Positions 37,255 to 46,478 of a DNA stretch of 64,000 bases are shown piece by piece. The notes under the pieces were generated by a model. That model was given only the letters and a program-made list of their open reading frames with translations. It was not told the DNA's origin and searched no databases. The stretch is from contig CACNSV010000001.1 of NCBI GenBank assembly GCA_902623195.1, positions 82,195 to 146,194 of the forward strand, given 5' to 3'. A program made the translations under genes and the position numbers. Source of the stretch: an uncultured Prochlorococcus sp. Lineage in GTDB: Bacteria > Cyanobacteriota > Cyanobacteriia > PCC-6307 > Cyanobiaceae. Within the stretch, counting starts at the first letter, position 1; each line of letters begins with the position of its first letter.

Positions 37255-38841
37255 ATGAACAAAGTTCTAATTACAGATCCAATCGATCAATCAGGGATTG
37301 ATATTCTTTCCCAAGTGGCTCAAGTTGATCAAAAGATTGGCATTTCAGAATCAGATTTAGCCTCTATTATTCAAAATTATGATGCTTTAATGATACGATC
37401 TGGAACACAAGTTACCGGACAAATCATAAATTCTTCAAAAAATTTAAGAATAATTGGAAGGGCTGGAGTGGGAGTTGATAATGTTGATGTAAAGGCAGCA
37501 ACCCAGAAGGGAGTATTAGTAGTAAATTCCCCTGGAGGAAATACTATCGCGGCAGCTGAGCATACAATAGCAATGATGCTTGCTTTAAGTAGAAATATTC
37601 CAATTGCTAATAGTAGTATGTTTAAAGGGAAGTGGGAAAGAAAAAAATTTGTTGGTAATGAACTTTTTAAGAAAAAATTAGGTGTAGTTGGGTTAGGGAA
37701 AATTGGTACCCATGTCGCTAAAGTAGCTAATGCAATGGGAATGAAAGTTCTTGGTTATGATCCTTTTGTCTCTAATGAAAGAGCTCAACAACTTCAAGTA
37801 AAATTATCAGAATTAGATATATTATTTCAAGAATCTGATTACGTCACTCTACATTTACCTCGGACAGCTGAAACAGAGAACTTGGTTGATATTAATGTTT
37901 TAAAATCTATGAAAGATACATCAAAGTTAATTAATTGTGCAAGAGGTGGAATAATTGACGAAGAGGCCTTAGCAGAGGCGCTAAATAATTCTTTGATTGG
38001 TGGTGCAGCAATAGATGTTTATTCTGAGGAGCCTCTAAATTCTAATTCACCATTATTAAAAGTTGAAAAAAATCTTATTCTGACCCCACACTTAGGTGCC
38101 TCTACCAAGGAAGCTCAAGAGAATGTAGCAATTGATGTCGCAGAACAAATAAGAGATGTCCTTTTAGGACTTTCAGCAAGAACAGCAGTAAATATCCCTG
38201 GGCTAAGTCCAGATATCATGGATAGTCTTAAACCTCATCTTCAGCTTGCTGAAACTTTAGGCCTACTTATTAGTCAGCTTTCAGGGGGGCCAATTCAAAA
38301 GTTAGAGCTTAAATTGCAGGGAGAATTTGTACAGCATCCTTCCAAGCCTTTAATAATAGCTAGTTTAAAAGGTCTTTTGTCAAAAGCTTTAGGTGATCGC
38401 ATTAATTATGTTAATGCTTCTTTAGAAGCTGAGACAAGGGGTATCAATGTTATTGAAAATAAGGATGAATCACGACCTGAATTTGCAAGTGGACTACTTC
38501 AGCTCACTACCTATGGAAATAATGGAGAAAATAGCGTTGCTGGAAGTATATTTGCTGATGGTGAATTAAGAATAATTAGTATTGATCAATATCCTGTCAA
38601 TGTTTCACCAAGTAGGTACATGCTTTTAGCTAGGCATAGAGATATGCCCGGTATTATTGGTAAGCTAGGTTCACTTTTAGGTGACCACAATGTTAATATT
38701 GCTTCCATGCAAGTAGGAAGAAAAATTGTTAGGGGTGAGGCAGTGATGGTTTTGAGTATTGATGATCCAGTACCAGATAGTTTACTGAAATCAATTCTTG
38801 AAGTTGAAGGCATTAATAGTGCAAATCCAGTAACCTTATAA
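37255..38841 (+). CDS. serA: D-3-phosphoglycerate dehydrogenase
   Basis: First step of serine synthesis. The 528-residue long form has substrate- and NAD-binding domains (VGLGKIGTHVAKVANAMG; RGGIIDEEALAEAL; HLGASTKEAQENVA), an intervening domain, and a C-terminal ACT domain (LLARHRDMPGIIGKLGSLLG) expected to bind serine as feedback inhibitor. ATG at 37255. It is followed by prmA after 16 bp. Confidence 0.96.
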   Translation: MNKVLITDPIDQSGIDILSQVAQVDQKIGISESDLASIIQNYDALMIRSGTQVTGQIINSSKNLRIIGRAGVGVDNVDVKAATQKGVLVVNSPGGNTIAAAEHTIAMMLALSRNIPIANSSMFKGKWERKKFVGNELFKKKLGVVGLGKIGTHVAKVANAMGMKVLGYDPFVSNERAQQLQVKLSELDILFQESDYVTLHLPRTAETENLVDINVLKSMKDTSKLINCARGGIIDEEALAEALNNSLIGGAAIDVYSEEPLNSNSPLLKVEKNLILTPHLGASTKEAQENVAIDVAEQIRDVLLGLSARTAVNIPGLSPDIMDSLKPHLQLAETLGLLISQLSGGPIQKLELKLQGEFVQHPSKPLIIASLKGLLSKALGDRINYVNASLEAETRGINVIENKDESRPEFASGLLQLTTYGNNGENSVAGSIFADGELRIISIDQYPVNVSPSRYMLLARHRDMPGIIGKLGSLLGDHNVNIASMQVGRKIVRGEAVMVLSIDDPVPDSLLKSILEVEGINSANPVTL

Positions 38842-38857
38842 GTTAAATTTTAAACTT

Positions 38858-39775
38858 ATGAAGGATAAAGGCTGGTGGAGGTTTTTTATAGAAATTAATA
38901 AGAATATTGAAGATTTAATAATTTGGAAATTAAATCAATTAGAAATATTTAGTTATGCATTTGATTGTTCAAATAAAGATACAAATACAATTAACTTAGT
39001 CATATGGTTGCCCGAATTTTATTGGAAAGAAAAGAAAAGAGAACAACTTGAAGAAATTTTAAAGAATCTTCTTAGCGAGAATGATCAAAATATTAATCTC
39101 TTTGGTTGGGATTTTGTTGAAGAAGCCGATTGGCTAAATACATGGAAAAAATTTTGGGAATTTCAATTGATAGGGAAGAATTTTCTTGTTCTCCCTTGCT
39201 GGATGGATTTACCTTCCCAATATATTAATAAAGTTGTTTTAAAGATTGATCCCGGAGCGGCATTTGGGACAGGAGATCATCCATCAACTTCTCTTTGTTT
39301 AGAAATGTTGGAAAAAACAATTGTTGAAAAAAAAACTTTTTTAGATGTAGGTTGTGGTAGCGGAATCTTATCAATAGCTGCTCAAAAACTTGGTGCGAGA
39401 GAATTACACGTAATTGATAATGATTATCTAGCTATAAATTCAACGAGAGAAAATCTTAAATTAAATTTTGGTCAAACAAGTTTATTCACCATTCATCAAG
39501 GTTCTTTTTTAGAAATAAAAAGAGACAATTTATTGAATAATTATGATTTAATTTGTTGCAACATAATTGCATCGGTAATTAAAACATTAATTCCTCATTT
39601 TTATGAGGTTTTAAATTCTCAAGGTTCTTTGATCCTTAGCGGGATTTTAGAGTCTCAAAAAAAACAAATTATCAAATTATTAAATTTTTATCATTTCAAA
39701 ATAGATAATGTATTATCAAAAAAAGATTGGATTTGCATTAAATCATCCAAAGCATCCAAAGAGTTAAAATTATGA
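38858..39775 (+). CDS. prmA: Ribosomal protein L11 methyltransferase
   Basis: Methylates ribosomal protein L11 using SAM. The 305-residue protein has the N-terminal substrate-recognition domain and the class I methyltransferase core: KIDPGAAFGTGDHPSTSLCL, FLDVGCGSGILSIAAQKLGA, and CCNIIASVI (NxxxxxI region). It is 16 bp after serA on the same strand, so probably co-transcribed. Confidence 0.92.
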   Translation: MKDKGWWRFFIEINKNIEDLIIWKLNQLEIFSYAFDCSNKDTNTINLVIWLPEFYWKEKKREQLEEILKNLLSENDQNINLFGWDFVEEADWLNTWKKFWEFQLIGKNFLVLPCWMDLPSQYINKVVLKIDPGAAFGTGDHPSTSLCLEMLEKTIVEKKTFLDVGCGSGILSIAAQKLGARELHVIDNDYLAINSTRENLKLNFGQTSLFTIHQGSFLEIKRDNLLNNYDLICCNIIASVIKTLIPHFYEVLNSQGSLILSGILESQKKQIIKLLNFYHFKIDNVLSKKDWICIKSSKASKELKL

Positions 39776-39891
39776 CTTAATAGAAAGCTTTAACATCTAT
39801 GCATTTCTACTTTTAATGAGATATAAATCTCAATTCTTCAATTAAATAAGTATTAATTAAATTAATTTATTCAATAAAGCTTTTTAATTTT

Positions 39892-40191
39892 ATGGCAACT
39901 TACAAAGTAACAATTATAAGTAAAAGTGAAGGTATTAATTCAACTATTGAGGTTCCGGATGATGAATATATCTTAGATGCTGCAGAAGATCAAGGAATAG
40001 ATGTCCCATATTCCTGCAGAACAGGAGCATGTTCTACATGTGTAGGAAAAATTTCTTGTGGAAGAGTTGCTCAACCTGATCAAAGTTTTTTAGATGATAA
40101 GCAATTAGAAGAGGGTTATTTTCTTCCTTGCGTAGCTTATCCAACATCGGATCTAATAATTATTACTAATGCTGAGGAAGAACTTTACTAA
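39892..40191 (+). CDS. petF: [2Fe-2S] ferredoxin
   Basis: Plant-type photosynthetic ferredoxin, 99 residues. The cluster ligands are Cys42, Cys47, Cys50 ([11 protein letters not shown]) and Cys80 (FLPCVAYP); Cys56 is an extra cysteine. It carries electrons from photosystem I to FNR and other acceptors. ATG at 39892; monocistronic by spacing. Confidence 0.96.
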   Translation: MATYKVTIISKSEGINSTIEVPDDEYILDAAEDQGIDVPYSCRTGACSTCVGKISCGRVAQPDQSFLDDKQLEEGYFLPCVAYPTSDLIIITNAEEELY

Positions 40192-40282
40192 TTTGTCTCT
40201 TTATATAAAAAATTACTTCTTTATTGTTGTAAAAAAAATTATATCTGCCATTCTCTAAACATATATATGTTTTGCAAAATAC

Positions 40283-40648
40283 ATGAGAAGTTCAAATTTT
40301 TTTGAATATGGTTCAATACACTCTAGTCTAGGAGGACAATATAGTTATAAAATAATAGGCCCGTGTTGTAGGTTATATGATAGAGAAGAATTACCATGGC
40401 CTTGTTGCAGGATAGCTTGGAGGAGTAAAGAGCCTTATTGGATACGTATAGGTGCAAGATTTGTTGCAGATATCGCTTCAAGAAAATGTCCTTCTTATTC
40501 TGTAGAGATTTTAGAACCAGGATCGAAACCTTTTCAAACAGTAATCACTTTATTTGCTGAGAGTTTCTCAAATGACTTACAAGAATGGTGGTATAGCAAA
40601 AAACCAGGTTCGAGGGAACCTGGGAATGTTTTTCCTGCAAAGATTTAA
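40283..40648 (+). CDS. Cysteine-rich hypothetical protein (121 aa)
   Basis: ATG ORF, MRSSNFFEYGSIHSSLGGQY. It contains two adjacent-cysteine pairs (GPCCRLYDREELPWPCCR) and a third cysteine region (ASRKCPSY), suggesting a metal or redox site. The chain is Trp/Tyr-rich (WRSKEPYWIRIGARF, EWWYSKKPG), so coding is secure. Convergent with the pentapeptide-protein gene. Family not recognised. Confidence 0.72.
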   Translation: MRSSNFFEYGSIHSSLGGQYSYKIIGPCCRLYDREELPWPCCRIAWRSKEPYWIRIGARFVADIASRKCPSYSVEILEPGSKPFQTVITLFAESFSNDLQEWWYSKKPGSREPGNVFPAKI

Positions 40649-40655
40649 TAAGATG

Positions 40656-41204
40656 TTAAGCTTTTGGCTTAGGAGGTGTGTATCCTTTTATACCCGCACA
40701 TTCTAGACTGTCAAATGTATTAATTCCAGTTTTTGAGTTTGTACCAGAAGCTCTTGAACAAAGTGCTTTCCTTTGAGATAGATCTAAGTTAGCGTTTGTG
40801 AAATCTGTACCTTCAATTGCAGCTCCGTCAAAAACACTTTTCATAAGCTCACCGTTTGTTAAGTCAGCATCAGAAAGATCAGCATTATCAAATCTGGTGG
40901 CATATGCGATTAAATCCTTCATGTTGGCACCCTTAAAACTAGAGTTTTTTGCTGTTGTTACACTCATGTAAGCACCCTGCAAATTTACTTCTGAGAGATC
41001 TTGGCTAGATAAATCATATTTAACATATTCAGTATTTTGAAGGTCTTTCCCGCGATAATCCTCTTTCAAAACATCTACAGATGAAGGATCACTTGGGTAA
41101 AGGGCATTAGCAGTAATAGGACTTATGAGTAATCCAACTACTAATGGGAGAAAAATCAATAGTCTAGTGTAAGACTTTTTAAGGGAAGCAATAAATGAAA
41201 ACAT
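40656..41204 (-). CDS. Thylakoid-lumen-type pentapeptide-repeat protein
   Basis: A 182-residue protein with an N-terminal signal peptide (hydrophobic about residues 14-33, ending near ANALYPSD). Pentapeptide repeats follow (YRGKDLQNTEYVKYDLSS, ADLSDADLTNG, AAIEGTDFTNANLD). Export and repeats match lumenal pentapeptide proteins of cyanobacteria and chloroplasts. Two C-terminal cysteines (ALCSRASG, LECAGIKG) may form a disulfide. Function unknown. Confidence 0.85.
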   Translation of the reverse strand: MFSFIASLKKSYTRLLIFLPLVVGLLISPITANALYPSDPSSVDVLKEDYRGKDLQNTEYVKYDLSSQDLSEVNLQGAYMSVTTAKNSSFKGANMKDLIAYATRFDNADLSDADLTNGELMKSVFDGAAIEGTDFTNANLDLSQRKALCSRASGTNSKTGINTFDSLECAGIKGYTPPKPKA

Positions 41205-41278
41205 TTCGAACTAAATCAATTAATAAAACCATAAGACTATTATTTCATGGGTTGGTCATATAAGAGACTTCTTCTAAC

Positions 41279-41293
41279 GAACTGTTGCAGTTC
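41279..41293. repeat. Perfect inverted repeat at the rnz 3' end
   Basis: GAACTG-TTG-CAGTTC, whose end overlaps the rnz stop codon. It could fold in the rnz mRNA but no T-run follows, so a terminator role is doubtful. Confidence 0.35.
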
Positions 41294-42230
41294 ATCTAAT
41301 TTTTGTAGTTAAAAAGTCTTTTGCGAGAAATGTATTAGGAAATATTTGTTTAGCTTCATTAAGTAGATCTATTGGCTTTACTGGGCTTTTAGGAGTATAT
41401 CTTGGACTTAGATGAGTTAAAACCAATTTTTTTGCATTTGATAATAAAGCAGTTTTTGCAGCCATAGTAGTTGTTGAATGTAACTTTTCAAATGCCATTT
41501 CTTCATCTTTCTCTGAAAACGTTGACTCATGAACTAATAAATCAACATTTTTTGAAAGCTCGACAGCGCTTTGGCTAAAAATTGTGTCTGTGCAATAAAC
41601 AAAACTTTCGCCTTTTCTTGGTTCCCCACAGAAATCACTCCCATCCAAAATCCGTCCATCTTCTAATTCCACTCTCTGTCCAGAATGTAATTTTCCGTAA
41701 ATTGGCCCTGCAGGGATATTTAAGTTTTTGGCTTTTTCAAGATTGAATTCTCCTGGTTTATCTTTTTCATTAACTCTATATCCGTAAGCAGGAAGTCTAT
41801 GCTTCAAAGATGCACATTTAACCTCTATAAGCTCATCTTCAAATAGATTGATATTACTTTGTGCATAATTTTCCACCTCAAAAAATTTTAGAGGAAAAGA
41901 TATTTTACAGTAGCTGTTTTTTAAGGCAGAAGAAATAAAATTCTTTAGATTTGAAGGACCATAGATATCGATACCTTTGCTATTTCCTGAGAGTCCTAGT
42001 GTTGCTAGTAAACCTGGTAATCCATAAATATGGTCACCATGCATATGTGTAATAAAAATTTTTCTTATTTGAGAGGATTTTATTGAACTTTTAATTAATT
42101 GATGTTGGGTCCCTTCTCCGCAGTCAAAAAGCCAAACCTCAGCTTTTTGTGAAAGCTTGAGAGCAAGAGAAGATACATTTCTAGCTAATGTTGGGACTCC
42201 TGAACTAGTTCCTAGGAAGGTAATGTTCAC
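41292..42230 (-). CDS. rnz: Ribonuclease Z
   Basis: Cleaves the 3' trailer of tRNA precursors. The 312-residue metallo-beta-lactamase protein has the zinc motif H62-x-H64-x-D66-H67 ([13 protein letters not shown]), [10 protein letters not shown], the VHESTF and HLSPRY motifs. ATG at 42230; it diverges from the SpoIID-like gene. Since tRNA genes here lack CCA, a 3'-trimming enzyme is expected. Confidence 0.94.
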   Translation of the reverse strand: MNITFLGTSSGVPTLARNVSSLALKLSQKAEVWLFDCGEGTQHQLIKSSIKSSQIRKIFITHMHGDHIYGLPGLLATLGLSGNSKGIDIYGPSNLKNFISSALKNSYCKISFPLKFFEVENYAQSNINLFEDELIEVKCASLKHRLPAYGYRVNEKDKPGEFNLEKAKNLNIPAGPIYGKLHSGQRVELEDGRILDGSDFCGEPRKGESFVYCTDTIFSQSAVELSKNVDLLVHESTFSEKDEEMAFEKLHSTTTMAAKTALLSNAKKLVLTHLSPRYTPKSPVKPIDLLNEAKQIFPNTFLAKDFLTTKIR

Positions 42231-42319
42231 TTATGAAAATATTTTTTTATGTAATGTCTAGATTAAATTTAAACTTTTAGGCAAACTAAGGCAAATGCAA
42301 AATTTGTTTCTAAAACAAA

Positions 42320-43504
42320 GTGCTTATTACACCTTTAAAATTTCCCAATAAATATTTTGCTATTTGCTTTATATGTTTATCATTTTTTTGTAATCAAAAT
42401 TTAAATGCTTCAAATGAACCAATAATTCGAGTTCTTATATCTAAAGAAAAAAATTTGAGAATAAGGGCTGATAGTAGTATCCCATTGATGTTTAAGTATA
42501 AAAATCTCATAAAAAAAAATGTAAAAGGAATAACATTAAAAAAAGAGATGAATTCAATAAAATTATTTTTTGATAAAAACAAATCAAAAGTTTATGAAAT
42601 TGAAGAGGATAAAGAATTAGTTATCAAATCCTATGATAAGAGAGGAATTTGGGTAGGAGGTAAAAGATATACTGGGTTGATTTATATCAAAAATTTAAAA
42701 AATGAAATGTTTGTCGTAAATAAACTTGGAATTGAAAAATATCTTACAAGTGTAGTTGGTTCAGAGATGCCATATAGATGGCCTTTAGAGGCTTTAAAAG
42801 CACAAGCTATAGCTTCTAGAACTTATGCTTTGAAAAAAACTGGAAATGATTTGTACGATATTGACTCAACTCAAAGAGATCAGGTTTACAATGGTCTAGA
42901 ATCGAAAACTTATAAAACATATAAGGCAGTAAAATTTACAAGATCATTAATTATTACTCACGAAAATAAACTTATAAATGCTTTATTTCATAGTAGTTCT
43001 GCAGGTATGACAGAAAATAGTGAGGATGTTTGGAAGAATAAATATCCTTATCTGATAAGCGTTAAAGATTTTGATCAAAATAATCCAAATTTATATTGGA
43101 AGAAAAATTTTTCTAATAAAGAATTGCAAATACTCTTTCCTAAAATTGGGGGTATTAAAAAGATTGAGATATTAGATATTACTAAAACTGGGCGTCTCAA
43201 AAATATTAAATTAATTGGTAATTATGGTTCGCTTGATATCTCAGGGATAAATCTAAGAAAAAAAATGGGATTAAAAAGTACTTTATTCAGATTTAAATTT
43301 ATTACGGTTAATAAAAAAGAAAAAAATAAAATTAAAAATCATAATAACTTATTAATGATTTCTGGAATGGGGGCTGGCCATGGAGTCGGTATGAGTCAAT
43401 GGGGAGCTAAACATTTAGCAATGCGTGGATATAAAGCTAAAGATATTTTGGAATATTACTATAAGGGAATTCAAATTAAACCATTTAAAAAAATATATAA
43501 GTAG
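42320..43504 (+). CDS. SpoIID/LytB-domain secreted protein
   Basis: A 394-residue protein with an N-terminal signal peptide (hydrophobic about 14-26, FAICFICLSFF). The SpoIID domain motifs follow: VVGSEMPYRWPLEALKAQAIAS, SSAGMTENSEDVWK and the end GMGAGHGVGMSQWGAKHLA. SpoIID proteins are peptidoglycan lytic transglycosylase-like; in cyanobacteria the role is probably cell-wall remodelling. The start is a GTG at 42320. Confidence 0.85.
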   Translation: MLITPLKFPNKYFAICFICLSFFCNQNLNASNEPIIRVLISKEKNLRIRADSSIPLMFKYKNLIKKNVKGITLKKEMNSIKLFFDKNKSKVYEIEEDKELVIKSYDKRGIWVGGKRYTGLIYIKNLKNEMFVVNKLGIEKYLTSVVGSEMPYRWPLEALKAQAIASRTYALKKTGNDLYDIDSTQRDQVYNGLESKTYKTYKAVKFTRSLIITHENKLINALFHSSSAGMTENSEDVWKNKYPYLISVKDFDQNNPNLYWKKNFSNKELQILFPKIGGIKKIEILDITKTGRLKNIKLIGNYGSLDISGINLRKKMGLKSTLFRFKFITVNKKEKNKIKNHNNLLMISGMGAGHGVGMSQWGAKHLAMRGYKAKDILEYYYKGIQIKPFKKIYK

Positions 43505-43508
43505 TAAT

Positions 43509-44429
43509 TTATCTAGCATTAAGAACTAGTTTTGGTAGTAAAAGATCAAAATCTTTATGGTCATAAATTCCTATTCCTAAAAGTTTATTTTTATTATCGA
43601 ATACAAGAAATTTATTTTTCTGAGATTGATTATCGTTTTTATTGGGTTTTATTGATTTAATTTTAATTTGCCTGCCTGTCCTCCAATAGAGAATATCTGA
43701 TTCATTAGTTAAATGAATTTTGGGCAAATGATTTAGTGCATCTTCTATTGGGATAATAAAATTATTTTTATAATTTTGTTTGTCATTAAGATAATCTAAT
43801 TCGATTGATTTATCTTCACTAAAACCTGATGCTTCAGTTCTTCTTAGATCATATAAGCATCCCTCAGATTTTAAGAAAATACCTAAATCTCTTGCAATTG
43901 ATCTTATATAAGTTCCTGATGAACAATTTATTTCTATTCTTAATTGACCATTCGCTTGATCCCAATCTTTCAATATCAATGATTCTACTTTTACTTCTTT
44001 TGAAGGCAAAATAAAATTTTCTTTTCTCCAAGATTTTTTATATGCCCTTTCACCATTTACATGAACGCTTGAAACTTGCGGTGGGATTTGTTGAAATGTT
44101 CCTCTGAATGTATTTAGAATATTATCTAAATCATCAAGGGTTAATTTAGGAATATCTTTTTGTTTCAGAATTTCCCCATGAATATCATCAGTTGTTGTCT
44201 TTATACCAAGTTGAATTATTCCTATGTATGATTTTTTTTGTGGTAAATACTGAATAAATCTCGTCGCTGAACCAAGAGCTATAGGTAGAACACCGGTTAC
44301 TTGAGGATCTAAAGTTCCAGTGTGTCCAACTTTCTTGATGTTATAAATTCTTTTTATTCTTTTTACACAATCATGAGATGTGCAATTTTTACCTTTATTA
44401 AGAATTAAAAATCCATCATTTACTTCCAT
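43509..44429 (-). CDS. truB: tRNA pseudouridine-55 synthase
   Basis: Forms pseudouridine 55 in the tRNA T-loop. The 306-residue protein has the catalytic Asp41 in GHTGTLDPQVTGVLP, KIGHTG context VGHTG, and the CSSGTYIRSIARDLG motif. Convergent with the SpoIID-like gene, 4 bp apart. Confidence 0.93.
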   Translation of the reverse strand: MEVNDGFLILNKGKNCTSHDCVKRIKRIYNIKKVGHTGTLDPQVTGVLPIALGSATRFIQYLPQKKSYIGIIQLGIKTTTDDIHGEILKQKDIPKLTLDDLDNILNTFRGTFQQIPPQVSSVHVNGERAYKKSWRKENFILPSKEVKVESLILKDWDQANGQLRIEINCSSGTYIRSIARDLGIFLKSEGCLYDLRRTEASGFSEDKSIELDYLNDKQNYKNNFIIPIEDALNHLPKIHLTNESDILYWRTGRQIKIKSIKPNKNDNQSQKNKFLVFDNKNKLLGIGIYDHKDFDLLLPKLVLNAR

Positions 44430-44499
44430 TTGATATTAAGATTTTATGAAAATATTATTCTTTATTTTATTATTTTAAATAACTAACAATTTATAAAAA

Positions 44500-45240
44500 T
44501 TGAAAAAGAATAAAACCATATTAAATGATTTCTTTAAAGATGCATTTGAACTAAAGTCACATTTAATAGAATTCTTACCAATTAATGAGGATAATTTTAA
44601 TTATTTTCTAGATAATGCAAAAATAGAGTTGGCTAGAATTCATCCTGGCGATAGTTCATTTGACAATTCGGCATTCTATGAAGATATTGTTGGAGATAAG
44701 CACCTGGCAGATCTATCTGCTTGGCATTTGACGAGTAAAGAATATATCGGTAGTACATTGAAATTACAACAAAATTTTTCTAAAAATTTAGTCTTAGATT
44801 TTGGAGGTGGAATCGGGACACACGCATTGGCTAATGCTATGTCAGAGAATGTAGAACATGTCTTTTTCGTTGATATAAACAAAACAAACAGAGAATTTGC
44901 AGAGTTTAGAGCTAAAAAATTGGGATTAGAACAAAAAATTTCTTTCCATAAATCTATTGAAGATACAAATGTCAAAAACTTTGATTCTATTGTATGTCTA
45001 GATGTATTAGAACATTTAGAAGATCCTGCTTCGCAACTTGATAAGTTTCATGAAATCATGGCAGGAGATTCAGTTTCTATATTTAATTGGTATTTTTACA
45101 AGGGTGACAATAACGAGTACCCATTTCATCTTGATGATGATAGGTTGGTATCGAAATTTTTTGAAACCTTACAGTATAAATTTATTGAAATTTTCCATCC
45201 AATGTTAATAACAACAAGAGCTTATAAGAAAAGAGTTTGA
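44500..45240 (+). CDS. Class I SAM-dependent methyltransferase, substrate unknown
   Basis: A 246-residue protein. The SAM loop LVLDFGGGIGTHALANAM (about residues 97-114) and the acidic FFVDINKTNREFAEF, then VCLDVLEHLEDPASQLDKF give the class I core. The first ~95 residues hold an unrecognised helical segment with SFDNSAFYEDIVGDKHL. TTG start at 44500. Its stop is 1 bp from the convergent rpmA stop. Confidence 0.82.
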   Translation: MKKNKTILNDFFKDAFELKSHLIEFLPINEDNFNYFLDNAKIELARIHPGDSSFDNSAFYEDIVGDKHLADLSAWHLTSKEYIGSTLKLQQNFSKNLVLDFGGGIGTHALANAMSENVEHVFFVDINKTNREFAEFRAKKLGLEQKISFHKSIEDTNVKNFDSIVCLDVLEHLEDPASQLDKFHEIMAGDSVSIFNWYFYKGDNNEYPFHLDDDRLVSKFFETLQYKFIEIFHPMLITTRAYKKRV

Positions 45241-45241
45241 G

Positions 45242-45502
45242 TTAGATAACTATATTTACTCTTTTTCTTTTTCTTAAATTTCTTTTGATACTTTCGTAAC
45301 TTACAATTCCATCTTTTAAAGCAAATAAAGTATCATCTTTTCCTCTTCCTATATTTAAGCCTGGTAAAAATGACGTGCCTCTCTGTCTTATAATTATTGA
45401 ACCTGCAGAGACTTTTTCTCCTCCATAAGCTTTAACTCCCAAACGCTTGGAATTTGAATCTCTACCATTTCTTGTGGAGCCAGTTCCTTTTTTGTGTGCC
45501 AT
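45242..45502 (-). CDS. rpmA: 50S ribosomal protein L27
   Basis: An 86-residue large-subunit protein near the peptidyl-transferase centre. It has the family start [20 protein letters not shown] and the [17 protein letters not shown] segment. It lies 14 bp downstream of rplU in the usual L21-L27 pair. Confidence 0.97.
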   Translation of the reverse strand: MAHKKGTGSTRNGRDSNSKRLGVKAYGGEKVSAGSIIIRQRGTSFLPGLNIGRGKDDTLFALKDGIVSYESIKRNLRKRKRVNIVI

Positions 45503-45516
45503 AATTACTTTTTAAA

Positions 45517-45948
45517 TTAAGATTCCTCTTTTTGGGGACTTGTTGATTTCTTAGAACTTTGTGTTTTTGTTGAGCTCTTAGATTCACCCTTTTCTATTGT
45601 AATAGATTTTACCATAACTCTCGTAAGTTCTTGTCTATGACCCATTTTTCTTCTAGTTTTCTTTTTTGGCCTCATTTTATAAACAATTATTTTCTTATCT
45701 CTTAAATGAGACATAACCTCTAATTCAATTTTTGCATTTTTTATAAAAGGTTTTCCAATAGATATATTTTTATTGTCCTTGATGAGAAGAATATTATTTA
45801 AGGTTATCTTTTCTTTTTCTTTGGCATCTATTCTATCTAAGTCATAATATTTATTAACTTTAAAAAGAAATTGTCTACCTGAAGTTTCTGCTATAGCAAA
45901 AAGATTATCTTTTGCCTCTGCAGTTTTTGAGTTTTTTGTTGTTGTCAT
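45517..45948 (-). CDS. rplU: 50S ribosomal protein L21
   Basis: A 143-residue L21. The core (SGRQFLFKVNKYYDLDRID, MRPKKKTRRKMGHRQELTRV) is flanked by an N-terminal extension and a Ser/Thr/Lys-rich C-terminal tail of about 25 residues, making it longer than E. coli L21. It is first in the rplU-rpmA pair. The 146 bp to kaiB on the other side is where kaiA sits in other cyanobacteria. Confidence 0.95.
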   Translation of the reverse strand: MTTTKNSKTAEAKDNLFAIAETSGRQFLFKVNKYYDLDRIDAKEKEKITLNNILLIKDNKNISIGKPFIKNAKIELEVMSHLRDKKIIVYKMRPKKKTRRKMGHRQELTRVMVKSITIEKGESKSSTKTQSSKKSTSPQKEES

Positions 45949-46094
45949 GTTGTTAGGGACGCAATAAGGCTTAACATTAAAGTTAGATTATGCCTTAAAT
46001 CGCAATCATATAGATATTCTTATTTTCTTATTATTTAGTGTATTTAGTCAAGATATATCTAAAATAAATTTATGCATATGATTTGAGGTGTTAA

Positions 46095-46409
46095 ATGGCA
46101 GCCAGAAAAACTTATATTCTAAAATTATATGTAGCGGGAAATACTCCTAACTCTATGAGGGCTTTAAATACTTTGAAAGGAATATTAGAGACTGAATTTA
46201 AAGGAGTTTATGCTTTGAAAGTGATAGATGTTTTAAAAAGTCCGCAATTGGCTGAGGAAGACAAGATTTTAGCCACACCTACATTAGCTAAAATCCTCCC
46301 TCCTCCAGTCAGAAAAATCATTGGTGATTTATCAGATAGAGAAAAAGTCTTGATTGGGTTAGACCTACTTTTCGATGAACTACATGAATCCGAAGTAAAA
46401 GGCAATTAA
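46095..46409 (+). CDS. kaiB: Circadian clock protein KaiB
   Basis: A 104-residue clock protein that binds phosphorylated KaiC. Family motifs: [68 protein letters not shown] ribosome site precedes the ATG. kaiC follows after 69 bp. No kaiA is present between rplU and kaiB. Confidence 0.97.
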   Translation: MAARKTYILKLYVAGNTPNSMRALNTLKGILETEFKGVYALKVIDVLKSPQLAEEDKILATPTLAKILPPPVRKIIGDLSDREKVLIGLDLLFDELHESEVKGN

Positions 46410-46478
46410 AATAATAAGTATAAAAATCTTTAGAGTTATACTTAATTACAGATATTCAAAATTAAAATATTAAAAAAG

